From Candidatus Rifleibacteriota bacterium (lineage in GTDB: Bacteria; Muiribacteriota; Ozemobacteria; Ozemobacterales; Ozemobacteraceae), in assembly GCA_028691595.1 (NCBI GenBank), contig JAQUZA010000019.1:1-16965 (forward strand): DNA of 16,965 bases, given 5' to 3'. The position numbers were made by a program, and so were the translations under genes. This document shows, piece by piece, positions 1 to 7,290 of the stretch (within the stretch, counting starts at the first letter, position 1; each line of letters starts with the position of its first letter). The notes under the pieces are model-generated. The model had not been told where the DNA came from, searched no databases, and worked only from the letters and a program-made list of their open reading frames with translations.

Positions 1-2039
1 ATGTTCTGCTTGCTAATAATCAGGAAGTTCTCGCTTATGTAATCGGCGGTCTGCTGATCGGCGCGGTTCTCGTCTCTGCGGTTGGCCTGGTCAGAGATCG
101 CTATTACGCCATACTGATCGCCAGAATTCTGCGCGATATCAGAGCAAAACTGTTTGTTCATCTGCATAACCTGTCGATGGGCTTCTTTTCGCAGGCTAAA
201 AGCGGCGATCTGCTCGGGCATTTCTCGACCGATCTGACCATGGTGGAATCTGCCATCGCTGGTGGTGTTACTTCGCTGATTCTGCCGGCCCTCGATGTTT
301 TTGCCAGCTGTATTCTGCTTTTCTTCATTGACTGGCGGCTGGCGATTGTCTCGATGCTGGTCTGGCCAATGGCTCTGCTCGGGCCCAGATATTTCGCCCC
401 GAAGGTCAGCATGGTCAGCAACCAGCTTCAACAGACCAAAGCAGCCACCCTGGGCATCATTCAGGAAGATCTTTCGGCCCAGCCGGTCATTAAAGTTTTT
501 AATCTGGCAGATGATATCATTGCAAAATTTAAGGCGCAAAATGAGCAGCAGACCGATGTTCTCGCCCGGGTTGGCTTTTTCAGCTCGATGGTCGAGCGCT
601 CAGCCAATATCGGCATTCTTTTTCTGCAGGTCGTTCTGGTCGGTATCGGCGCCCTCATGGTTTCGAAACAATTGCTGACAATCGGTTCTCTCGCGGCATT
701 TCAGACGCTGTTTGCCAGTCTGAGCTACTCATTGTCTGAAGTCACAAGATACCTGCCACGGCTTGTCGAAGCCAATTGCGGCATTCAGAGAATCGAAAAG
801 ATACTGAGTGAAGTTCCGGCTCTCGATGAGCGAAAAGACGGCAAAGCCCTCGATAACGTCGATGGTGAGCTGACCTTTCGTGACGTTTCTTTTGGTTACG
901 AAAAAGACCGCATGAATCTCAGCAACATTGACCTGGTAATCGAGCCCGGCAAATCTGTCGCCTTTGTCGGGCCAAGCGGGTCGGGCAAAAGCACCGTTCT
1001 GAGCCTGGCAATGCGCTCGTATGACCCGGTGCAGGGTTCGGTGCTCATGGGCGGCATCGATCTGAGAGAATCTTCGCTTGCGAGCCTGCGCAATCAGCTC
1101 GCGGTAGTATTTCAGGAAAGCTTTCTGTTTGACCTGCCGGTGCGCGACAACATCAGAATCGGCAAAAAAGATGCCACCCAGGAAGAAATCGAAGCCGCTG
1201 CCAGGGCTGCCGGTATCCATGAAACCATCATGAAAATGCCTGCCGGCTACGACACCATGGCCGGCGAAAAGGGAAAAAACTTTTCAGGTGGTCAACGCCA
1301 GCGCCTTGCCATTGCCCGCGCCATTCTGCGTAATCCGCGCATTCTGATTCTCGATGAAGCCACTTCGGCACTCGACCCGTCAACAGAGGCTTCGATTAAT
1401 GAGACTCTTCTACAATTGAGCAAAAGCCGCACCACTCTGTCGGTAACCCATCGTCTTTCTTCTGTGGTTAACTGTGACCGCATCTACTACCTCGAAGACG
1501 GAAAAATACTCGAACACGGCAGCTACCAGGATTTGATGGCCCAGAACGGCCGGTTTCGCGACCTCTGGGAAAAACAGCACGGATTCAGCTTCTCCGAAAA
1601 CGGCAATGCCTCGGTGTCGATCGAGCGCATGCTGGCGATTCCGATTTTCAGCGTTCTCGACCGCCCGGTTCTGGAAGATTGCGTGCAGATGTTTACCACC
1701 GAAACCGCCCCCCCTGATCGAATCGTTACTGCCGAAGGCGACATCGGCAGCAGCATGTATATAATTGTGCGCGGCAAGGTTGAGGTTTTCAAACGCAACG
1801 ATGCCGGCAAAGAAATTGTTTTAACAACGCTCAGTGATGGCGACTATTTCGGAGAAATCTCCCTGTTGCGCTCTGTTCCGCGGACAGCCTCGGTCAGAAC
1901 TCTCGCTCACTGCGTCTTTATGACCATTCAGAACCAGCATTTTCTAGAGCTTGTTAAACACAGCCCTGAGCTGCTCAAGAAGCTTGAAGAAACCGTCGAG
2001 TCAAGACTGAAGCGCGACAAGGAAATTATGCGGAGCTGA
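1..2039 (+). CDS. ABC exporter (TMD-NBD) with C-terminal cyclic-nucleotide-binding domain, 5' partial
   Basis: The reading frame is open from base 3, so the start lies outside the window; about 678 residues are visible. Numbering from the first visible residue, about 1-255 is an ABC transmembrane domain with several hydrophobic segments. The ATPase follows: Walker A GPSGSGKST (about 323), Q-loop Gln near 371, signature FSGGQ (about 427), Walker B ILILDEAT (about 447) and H-loop His near 483. Residues about 545-660 form a CAP/PKA-type cyclic-nucleotide-binding domain with phosphate-binding cassette FGEISLLRSVPRTAS. It is probably a homodimeric inner-membrane exporter whose activity is set by a bound cyclic nucleotide. 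The substrate cannot be told. The Thr after the cassette Arg is the form associated with cGMP selectivity in eukaryotic kinases. Its stop directly abuts the stop of the convergent hydrolase gene, leaving no room for a terminator. Confidence 0.93.
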   Translation, partial: VLLANNQEVLAYVIGGLLIGAVLVSAVGLVRDRYYAILIARILRDIRAKLFVHLHNLSMGFFSQAKSGDLLGHFSTDLTMVESAIAGGVTSLILPALDVFASCILLFFIDWRLAIVSMLVWPMALLGPRYFAPKVSMVSNQLQQTKAATLGIIQEDLSAQPVIKVFNLADDIIAKFKAQNEQQTDVLARVGFFSSMVERSANIGILFLQVVLVGIGALMVSKQLLTIGSLAAFQTLFASLSYSLSEVTRYLPRLVEANCGIQRIEKILSEVPALDERKDGKALDNVDGELTFRDVSFGYEKDRMNLSNIDLVIEPGKSVAFVGPSGSGKSTVLSLAMRSYDPVQGSVLMGGIDLRESSLASLRNQLAVVFQESFLFDLPVRDNIRIGKKDATQEEIEAAARAAGIHETIMKMPAGYDTMAGEKGKNFSGGQRQRLAIARAILRNPRILILDEATSALDPSTEASINETLLQLSKSRTTLSVTHRLSSVVNCDRIYYLEDGKILEHGSYQDLMAQNGRFRDLWEKQHGFSFSENGNASVSIERMLAIPIFSVLDRPVLEDCVQMFTTETAPPDRIVTAEGDIGSSMYIIVRGKVEVFKRNDAGKEIVLTTLSDGDYFGEISLLRSVPRTASVRTLAHCVFMTIQNQHFLELVKHSPELLKKLEETVESRLKRDKEIMRS

Positions 2040-2783
2040 TCACCAGGAATAAACCCGCCCGGTTGTTGCTACGCCTGCAAAATCTGAGGTATCGTGCTGC
2101 GCAATTGCTTCGCCGTAATGCATGAGTATTATTTTTTTCTTGAGCGCATCTGGCAGGCTGGCGAGGGTTTTAAGGCTGACATGAACATCGTTGCCTGACT
2201 CGAACAGCTGCACGTCATGAAAAATCGTCGCATAACTGTCGGCATCGGCAATAATGCTGGTGACCGGCACGCATACATCGCTGGTGTAGAAGGCCCTCTT
2301 TTTGCCATGCTCATGTATCCTGATCGAGTAGCTCTCTTTTCCGGGAACATGCGGGCTAGGCTGCAACACCAGATTGACCTCGCCGGCATCGATGCTCATT
2401 CCATTATCTTCGGGGTGGCAGATCTCGAAATATTCTTCAAAACTTGCATTGCGCGGCGAATTGTTTTCGCCGGTCAGGTTCATCATGGTTCCTTTCAGAA
2501 CCTCGTTCCAGAGGGAATCTGCCATCGATCTGGTGAGATGAATGCGTGGCCGCCTTTTGAGGGCGAACATGTTGAGAAAGCCCAGCAATTCAAGCCCGTG
2601 GCAATGGTCGCCATGTAGATGGGTGATGACAATGTCGTCAATCGTAGCAAGACAATTCAGGCGCGACAGGCGCTCGGGGGCGGTGAAACCGCAGTCTATC
2701 AGAATGCTTCTGTTGATAAGGGCGTTGTTGTTGCCCAGTGTCAGGCTGATTCCAGAGCCAGTGCCGAGAAACTGAAGTTCCAT
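2040..2783 (-). CDS. Metallo-beta-lactamase-fold hydrolase (RNase Z / phosphodiesterase-like)
   Basis: This 247-residue protein starts MELQFLGTGSG, as RNase Z-like proteins do, and has the metal motif HLHGDH (His55, His57, Asp59, His60), then His145, Asp169 in YTSDV and His222 in LMHYGE. All the ligands of a two-metal centre seem present. The ATG at 2783 is preferred over an in-frame TTG at 2798 because GAGGGGTG lies just upstream of it. That leaves 4 bases after the upstream cyclase stop, which suggests translational coupling. RNase Z is usually near 300 residues, so this shorter protein may not be a tRNA processing enzyme. Coupling to a nucleotide cyclase makes a cyclic-nucleotide or other phosphodiester substrate plausible, but that is inference from context. 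Confidence 0.88.
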   Translation of the reverse strand: MELQFLGTGSGISLTLGNNNALINRSILIDCGFTAPERLSRLNCLATIDDIVITHLHGDHCHGLELLGFLNMFALKRRPRIHLTRSMADSLWNEVLKGTMMNLTGENNSPRNASFEEYFEICHPEDNGMSIDAGEVNLVLQPSPHVPGKESYSIRIHEHGKKRAFYTSDVCVPVTSIIADADSYATIFHDVQLFESGNDVHVSLKTLASLPDALKKKIILMHYGEAIAQHDTSDFAGVATTGRVYSW

Positions 2784-2787
2784 GTTG

Positions 2788-4269
2788 TCACCCCTCAATT
2801 GTTTTCTGTTTGACAGAATCTGTCTGCAGGAGGCTCTCAGCTTCTGCGGGTATGCTGGTGAAGTTAAGAAAGTAGCGATCCTGAGTGCTGTTGTCTATTC
2901 CGGTTACCTTACAATACAGTTCGTTGGTTACCGGTTCATGGTCTTGGTTGAACAGGGTAACCTTAAGGTTCTGAAGAGGTTTTAGCGCCGTTGTGGTTGT
3001 GATAATGCCGCCGCAGTCACTCAGCTCAACAAGCTGCCCCATATTTTGGTTGCCGCCGGTGTCTTTGCCTTCGAGAACTCTGAACTGCAGATCAAAAGGG
3101 CCTGGCAGCGGCACAAAAACCTCTGGTTCTTTTATCGGCAGATACAGCTGGTGCCGGCCGCCGATGCCGCCGATTTCGTAGATTTTGATCGGCTGTTTGA
3201 CACCTTTTGGCTCTACCGTCATTTCACTGTCGATGCGCAGTTCGATGTCGATATCGTTGCGCGTGAATTCAGAAATCATTATCTGCCCGCCAACCGTGTA
3301 AGATTCGACCCGCGAGGTCAGATTGACGTGCCGGCCGACGACCCCGTATTTGGCACGCAACTCAGAGCCGATGTTTCCCACGACCACTTCGCCGGTATTC
3401 AGGCCAATGCCCATGTGCACATCAGGCAGCCCGGCTTCGCGGTTGATCTGGTTAACAGTCTTCATTGCCAGCTGCATCTCAATCGCGCAGGCGATCGCCC
3501 TTTCGCTGTCGTCGGGGTAGCTTACCGGTGCCCCAAAAATGGCCAGAATGGCATCACCGATGAACTCGTCGATTGTGCCCTGATATTTGTGAATGATGCC
3601 GGTCATGATGCCAAGAAAGTTGTTGATGATCGCCACGACTTTTTCGGGCTTCAAGGTCTCACCGATAGCGGTGAAGCCCCTGAGATCGGTCATCATTATG
3701 GTCAGGCGCTTCTTTTCGCCGCCCAGGTTCAGGCCATCGGGTTTTTCGAGCAGACCTTCGACAATCTCGTCAGAAAGGTATCTGCCAAAGGTTTTGCGAA
3801 TGAACTCATTGGTTTTTTCGAGCTTCTTTTGTGACAGCTGCAGGGCGTTGTAGGCCTCGTCTCTTTGCAGAAGGTTGATATAGGCACGGGAATGGTAGCG
3901 TATACGCGCCAGCACCTCAAGTTTGTCGGGCAGTTTTACCATGTAATCGTTGGCGCCGTAGCCGAATGCCTCAGACTTGATGCGCGGCTCTTCCTTGCTG
4001 CTGAGCACAATCATTGGAATATTTCTGGTGGCGGGGTTGGCCCGAAAGAACCTGACCAGGGTCAGGCCGTCGAGCTGCGGCATCACCAGATCCTGCAGGA
4101 TAACGGTTGGCTTGACTTCACAGGCCACTCTGACAGCTTCGGTCGGGTCAGAACAATAATAAAAAATAATGTCTGATTCATCGGCAAGCATGCGTCTTAC
4201 AGCTTCGCCGATCATCGCCTGGTCATCTATGAGCAGAACGGTTATCTTGTGCTCGGTAAGAGAGCTCAT
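2788..4269 (-). CDS. Response regulator with class III nucleotide cyclase and PilZ-like domain (possible guanylate cyclase)
   Basis: The protein has 493 residues. Residues 8-125 are a receiver domain with acidic pair Asp15/Asp16, phospho-acceptor Asp60 in LQDLVMPQLDG and Lys112. A linker helix leads to a class III cyclase domain at about 185-365. There the metal ligands Asp195 (TDLRGF) and Asp239 (FIGDAILAIFG) and the transition-state Asn316 and Arg320 (VNLTSR) are present. The base-selecting position that is Lys in adenylate cyclases is Glu235, and the Asp/Thr position is Gly309 (YGVVG). Both changes favour GTP. Residues about 385-475 resemble PilZ (ELSDCGG) but lack the RxxxR arginine motif. 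It should make cGMP, or possibly cAMP, after phosphorylation by an unseen histidine kinase. GGGAGA precedes the ATG. It is first in an operon with the hydrolase. Confidence 0.9.
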   Translation of the reverse strand: MSSLTEHKITVLLIDDQAMIGEAVRRMLADESDIIFYYCSDPTEAVRVACEVKPTVILQDLVMPQLDGLTLVRFFRANPATRNIPMIVLSSKEEPRIKSEAFGYGANDYMVKLPDKLEVLARIRYHSRAYINLLQRDEAYNALQLSQKKLEKTNEFIRKTFGRYLSDEIVEGLLEKPDGLNLGGEKKRLTIMMTDLRGFTAIGETLKPEKVVAIINNFLGIMTGIIHKYQGTIDEFIGDAILAIFGAPVSYPDDSERAIACAIEMQLAMKTVNQINREAGLPDVHMGIGLNTGEVVVGNIGSELRAKYGVVGRHVNLTSRVESYTVGGQIMISEFTRNDIDIELRIDSEMTVEPKGVKQPIKIYEIGGIGGRHQLYLPIKEPEVFVPLPGPFDLQFRVLEGKDTGGNQNMGQLVELSDCGGIITTTTALKPLQNLKVTLFNQDHEPVTNELYCKVTGIDNSTQDRYFLNFTSIPAEAESLLQTDSVKQKTIEG

Positions 4270-4305
4270 TGAAGTCTCCCGATACTTGCTCTTAAAGCAT
4301 GCTCT

Positions 4306-4767
4306 TTACTCTTCACATGGTTTTCCTTGCTTAAAAGATTCATAAATGTAATCCGGGTTTTCGTAATACATGCTTGAGTTGTAGTCATCGATTTTTTTAG
4401 CAATGGGCGAATTGAAAACATCGATAATCAGATCAATAACATCTGCCCCTGTTTCCCTCTTGATTTCAAGTAAGAGACGCTTATAAACTTTGCCGATATC
4501 CCAGTGGGTCGGAACAGCATAAAGGCAGCCCGATATATTATCGAAGTGCCCTGGTCTTATGTTGCATTCATTTATCAACTCTTCGGTCAGCTTTGCCATG
4601 TTTTCACTGTGATAAACATCTGCAAGTTCAAGGATTTGCCTAAGCTTGTTTTTGCCGAGCGCGAAAACTACGTCGGCTTTGGTATTTTTCGTTGTTCGTG
4701 CGATGAATTCAATTAAGCTGCAAACAAAGAAAAGGTCGTTATCTTTTTTGTTTTCTCTGCCAATCAT
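4306..4767 (-). CDS. DUF3791-like small protein, likely partner or antitoxin of the DUF3990 protein
   Basis: This 153-residue soluble protein has an N-terminal part, about residues 10-68, that resembles DUF3791 (IEFIAR, then a helix pair, then ELADVYHSENMAKLTEELINE). After it comes an extra helical region of about 75 residues that I do not recognise. Its ATG overlaps the stop of the upstream DUF3990 gene by 4 bases (ATGA), so the two are translated together. DUF3791 and DUF3990 genes commonly neighbour each other, and the pair behaves like a toxin-antitoxin layout. The assignment of this one as antitoxin is inference. Confidence 0.68.
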   Translation of the reverse strand: MIGRENKKDNDLFFVCSLIEFIARTTKNTKADVVFALGKNKLRQILELADVYHSENMAKLTEELINECNIRPGHFDNISGCLYAVPTHWDIGKVYKRLLLEIKRETGADVIDLIIDVFNSPIAKKIDDYNSSMYYENPDYIYESFKQGKPCEE

Positions 4768-5219
4768 GGTCGCACCTCTTCAGATTTCAAAAAAGTAATG
4801 CTGCTCAGCGCACGTTCACTGCAAAAGGCTATTTGATGCGTAGGGTGTTTAAATTTTGCCAGCACCCAGAATTGTTCACGCGTTAAAATTCCGGAAATGA
4901 AATCATCGACATAGTTAAATATCTGATCGTTAGCCATAGCTCCGCTGACAATGTCGTGTGCATGTTCGCCGCCTCTGCGACAGGCTACGATAAAATCAAG
5001 CCATTCTTCGGTCATTTCAGGAAAACTCAAAACATCTAAACCATGAGCTTCTTTAAACTCATAATGACTCGTTATCGGTGAATCAAACCGGCGAGCCCAT
5101 CGCTTTGCCTGTTCCAGAATTTCGGTGCAATAAAATCCTGTCCCGAAATCTTTTGCAAACCTGGCTTTTCGAATTTCCGGCTTCAATATTGGCATGTAAC
5201 TACCGTGATAAACAATCAT
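4764..5219 (-). CDS. DUF3990 protein, ADP-ribosyltransferase-like putative toxin
   Basis: The 151-residue protein starts with MIVYHGS and has DFGTGFYCT at residues 24-32 followed by QAKRWARRF. This is the typical opening of DUF3990, a family placed with ADP-ribosyltransferase folds. A central aromatic stretch (EEWLDFIVACR) is also typical. The family is expected to use NAD to modify a target, but neither activity nor target can be read from the sequence. It is followed with a 4-base overlap by the DUF3791-like gene, which fits a toxin-antitoxin pair. It lies 50 bases downstream of hsdM, with a short 9-base-period repeat between them. It marks the outer edge of the accessory island next to the signalling operon. 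Confidence 0.75.
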   Translation of the reverse strand: MIVYHGSYMPILKPEIRKARFAKDFGTGFYCTEILEQAKRWARRFDSPITSHYEFKEAHGLDVLSFPEMTEEWLDFIVACRRGGEHAHDIVSGAMANDQIFNYVDDFISGILTREQFWVLAKFKHPTHQIAFCSERALSSITFLKSEEVRP

Positions 5220-5239
5220 TCAAATACCTGTCCTGTAAG

Positions 5240-5266
5240 TTCGTGCCGTTCGTGTTTTTCGTGGTT
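5240..5266. repeat. Three tandem 9-base units beginning TTCGTG
   Basis: TTCGTG occurs at 5240, 5249 and 5258, an exact 9-base period, in the 50-base gap between the hsdM stop and the DUF3990 start. On the minus strand it reads as CACGAA repeats. Its function is unknown; it could be a module-boundary or recombination remnant. Confidence 0.6.
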
Positions 5267-5269
5267 CAT

Positions 5270-6766
5270 TCATTTTACCGCATTATAGATTTCTTTGAAG
5301 CATTCAATGCCGGCTTCGAGGTTTTCAATAATATCAGCGGCCAGTTCATCGGGGTTGGGCAGGTTATCGAGGTCGGTGAGGCTTTTGTCTTTCAGCCAGG
5401 TTATATCAAGGCTGGTTTTATCGCGGGCGAGAATGTCTTCATACAAAAACCGGCGCCAGCGGCCTTCCGGGTTCGTTTCGGGGTGCCAGGTCTCGCAGCG
5501 TTTGTTGATATTTTCAGGGTTATAGCAGGTGATGAAGTCTTTAAGATCTTCAAGCTTAAGCGGGTTTTTCTTGAGGGTGAAATGAATGTTGGTTCTGAAA
5601 TCGTAAATCCAGATTTCCTTTGTCCATGGGGTTTTGGCCGCCGGGTGGTTATCAAAAAACAGCACATTGGCTTTAACGCCCTGTTTGTAGAACACGCCGG
5701 TTGGCAGTCGCAGAATGGTGTGCAGGCTGGTGGTTTCCATCAGTTTCTTGCGCACCGTTTCGCCGGCGCCACCTTCAAAGAGCACGTTATCGGGCAGAAC
5801 CACGGCTGCATGGCCATCTGACTTCAGCAGGGTACGGATGTGCTGCACGAAATTGAGCTGTTTATTACTGGTGGTAACCCAGAAATCCTGGCGGTTGTAG
5901 GTAAGATCTTCGCTATCCTGCTCGCCTTCTTCGTTGGTAAAGGTCATACTGCTCTTTTTGCCGAACGGCGGGTTGGCAAGCACATAATCGACACGCAGGC
6001 CAGTATCAGAAATCAGGGCATCAGCCGGTGAAATAAAGCTGTCGCTTTCGAAATCGCCGATGTTATGCAGAAACAGGTTCATCAGAGCCATACGACGGGT
6101 GCCGGCCACAATCTCGTTGCCATGGCAGGTTTCGTGTTTGAGAAACTTTTTCTGTTCGTTGGTCAGGGTGAAGTTGGCCGGGTTCGCGATAAAATCGTAA
6201 GCCGCGAGGAAAAAGCCGCCAGTGCCGCAGGCCGGGTCGGCGATGGTCTTCATTGGCTGCGGTCGCACGCATTCAACCATGGCTCTGATCAGGGCACGGG
6301 GCGTAAAATATTGCCCGGCACCGCTTTTGGTATCTTCGGCGTTTTTCTCAAGAAGGCCTTCGTAGATTTTTCCCTTAACATCGGCGCCCATGGTGCTCCA
6401 TTGCTCTTTGTCGATCATGTCGATCAGTTTGTAGAGCTTGGCCGGGTTCTGAATCTTGTTCTGGCTTTTAAAGAATATCTGACCGAGCACCCCTTTGGCA
6501 TGTGAAAGCTCACGCAGCAGCGTGGTGTAATGCACTTCGAGCTCGGTGCCGCGTTTTTCGGCGAGGCTTTCCCAGTTATATTCTTTTGGAATCGGCAGTT
6601 TGCGATTATAAGGCGGTCTGCTGAATTCATGCGCCATCTTGAGAAACAGCAGAAAAGTCAGCTGTTCAAGGTAGTCACCGTAGCCGACCCCATCGTCGCG
6701 CAGCGTATTGCAGAAGCTCCAGACCTTGCTGATAATGCTGGAAGTATTATTCGATTCGTTATTCAT
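5270..6766 (-). CDS. hsdM: Type I restriction-modification system, DNA methyltransferase (M) subunit
   Basis: The 498-residue protein has an N-terminal HsdM helical domain (about residues 10-140), then the N6-adenine methyltransferase core. SAM-binding motif I, DPACGTGGF, is at 177-185, and catalytic motif IV, NPPF, is at 265-268. KSGAGQYFTPR just before the core is typical of HsdM. With HsdS it methylates adenine within the bipartite host site, and with HsdR it forms the restriction complex. The length is normal and the gene looks intact. Its ATG overlaps the stop of the upstream HNH gene by 4 bases. The oddity is location: it is about 6 kb from hsdS, with six to eight other genes between them, although all run in the same direction. 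Confidence 0.95.
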   Translation of the reverse strand: MNNESNNTSSIISKVWSFCNTLRDDGVGYGDYLEQLTFLLFLKMAHEFSRPPYNRKLPIPKEYNWESLAEKRGTELEVHYTTLLRELSHAKGVLGQIFFKSQNKIQNPAKLYKLIDMIDKEQWSTMGADVKGKIYEGLLEKNAEDTKSGAGQYFTPRALIRAMVECVRPQPMKTIADPACGTGGFFLAAYDFIANPANFTLTNEQKKFLKHETCHGNEIVAGTRRMALMNLFLHNIGDFESDSFISPADALISDTGLRVDYVLANPPFGKKSSMTFTNEEGEQDSEDLTYNRQDFWVTTSNKQLNFVQHIRTLLKSDGHAAVVLPDNVLFEGGAGETVRKKLMETTSLHTILRLPTGVFYKQGVKANVLFFDNHPAAKTPWTKEIWIYDFRTNIHFTLKKNPLKLEDLKDFITCYNPENINKRCETWHPETNPEGRWRRFLYEDILARDKTSLDITWLKDKSLTDLDNLPNPDELAADIIENLEAGIECFKEIYNAVK

Positions 6767-7251
6767 TGTCTTGCCTCATTTTTTGCATTGATGCACGCAA
6801 CCATCTCTTCTTTCTGTCTTCGCTTTATTCTTTGAAGTTCAATTTTAACAAACTTTTCTGCAACACGTTTGCCCAGCTGGGTTTTATTTTCAATTTCCGT
6901 TCTAAGTAAAATCCCAAGCTTCATTATCTCTTGAAACTCTTCAGGTAAATAATCCCATCTGTAGTTATTACAAATTCTGTGGGCAGGCAGGTAATTTTCG
7001 ATCGAGTGGCTACCACCCTTACTATGGGACAAAACATGATCGGCTTCCCAGTTTCCTTTTATAGAACCGCCACAAATGTGGCATCGGGAATCAGTTTTTA
7101 GAAGAATGAGGTTTCTTTCATCTTTTGATAGGCTCTGACGTTTGGTAAATTTTGATTTTTCATTTGCTTTGTATTCTTCACGCCTTGAATGAAGGCCTTC
7201 TAAGAATATAGAATAACTATCAGCAGATTCAGGCACCCAGTTATCTCGCAT
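6763..7251 (-). CDS. HNH endonuclease
   Basis: This 162-residue protein has a C-terminal-half HNH/McrA-like nuclease core. A zinc pair CHIC is at residues 57-60, the catalytic EADH at 69-72, then Asn86 (ENYLPAH), His91 and Cys94. The N-terminal 50 residues are charged and unassigned. The core fits a metal-dependent DNA nickase or nuclease; specificity cannot be inferred. GAGG lies 5 bases before the ATG. The last codons overlap the hsdM start by 4 bases, so it is translationally coupled to the methyltransferase, which suggests joint action or at least protected co-expression in restriction. Confidence 0.85.
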   Translation of the reverse strand: MRDNWVPESADSYSIFLEGLHSRREEYKANEKSKFTKRQSLSKDERNLILLKTDSRCHICGGSIKGNWEADHVLSHSKGGSHSIENYLPAHRICNNYRWDYLPEEFQEIMKLGILLRTEIENKTQLGKRVAEKFVKIELQRIKRRQKEEMVACINAKNEARQ

Positions 7252-7256
7252 TTTTT

Positions 7257-7289
7257 CCTCATTTCCCAGTCTGTGCGGTTGTTACAGCC
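7257..7289 (-). other. Possible half attC-like site between mrr and HNH genes
   Basis: On the minus strand GGCTGTAAC lies just after the mrr stop and is followed, 15 bases later, by GAAATGAGG. The two full sites at 9570-9661 and 11260-11364 have the same order (GGC..TAAC, 15-16 bases, GAAAT/GAAAG..AGG). The rest of a site is missing, and the second box doubles as the ribosome-binding region of the HNH gene. A chance match cannot be excluded. Confidence 0.35.
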
Positions 7290-7290
7290 A

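Noticed and set aside
729..1220. 163-codon minus-strand open frame within the ABC transporter
   Set aside because: It lies antisense to the conserved ATPase domain; the encoded sequence has no recognisable family and the plus-strand frame explains the conservation.
3046..3834. 262-codon plus-strand open frame opposite the cyclase
   Set aside because: It is antisense to a clearly conserved cyclase domain and its composition is that of a shadow frame.
5078..5821. 247-codon plus-strand open frame opposite hsdM and the DUF3990 gene
   Set aside because: It crosses two well-supported minus-strand genes and has no domain of its own.
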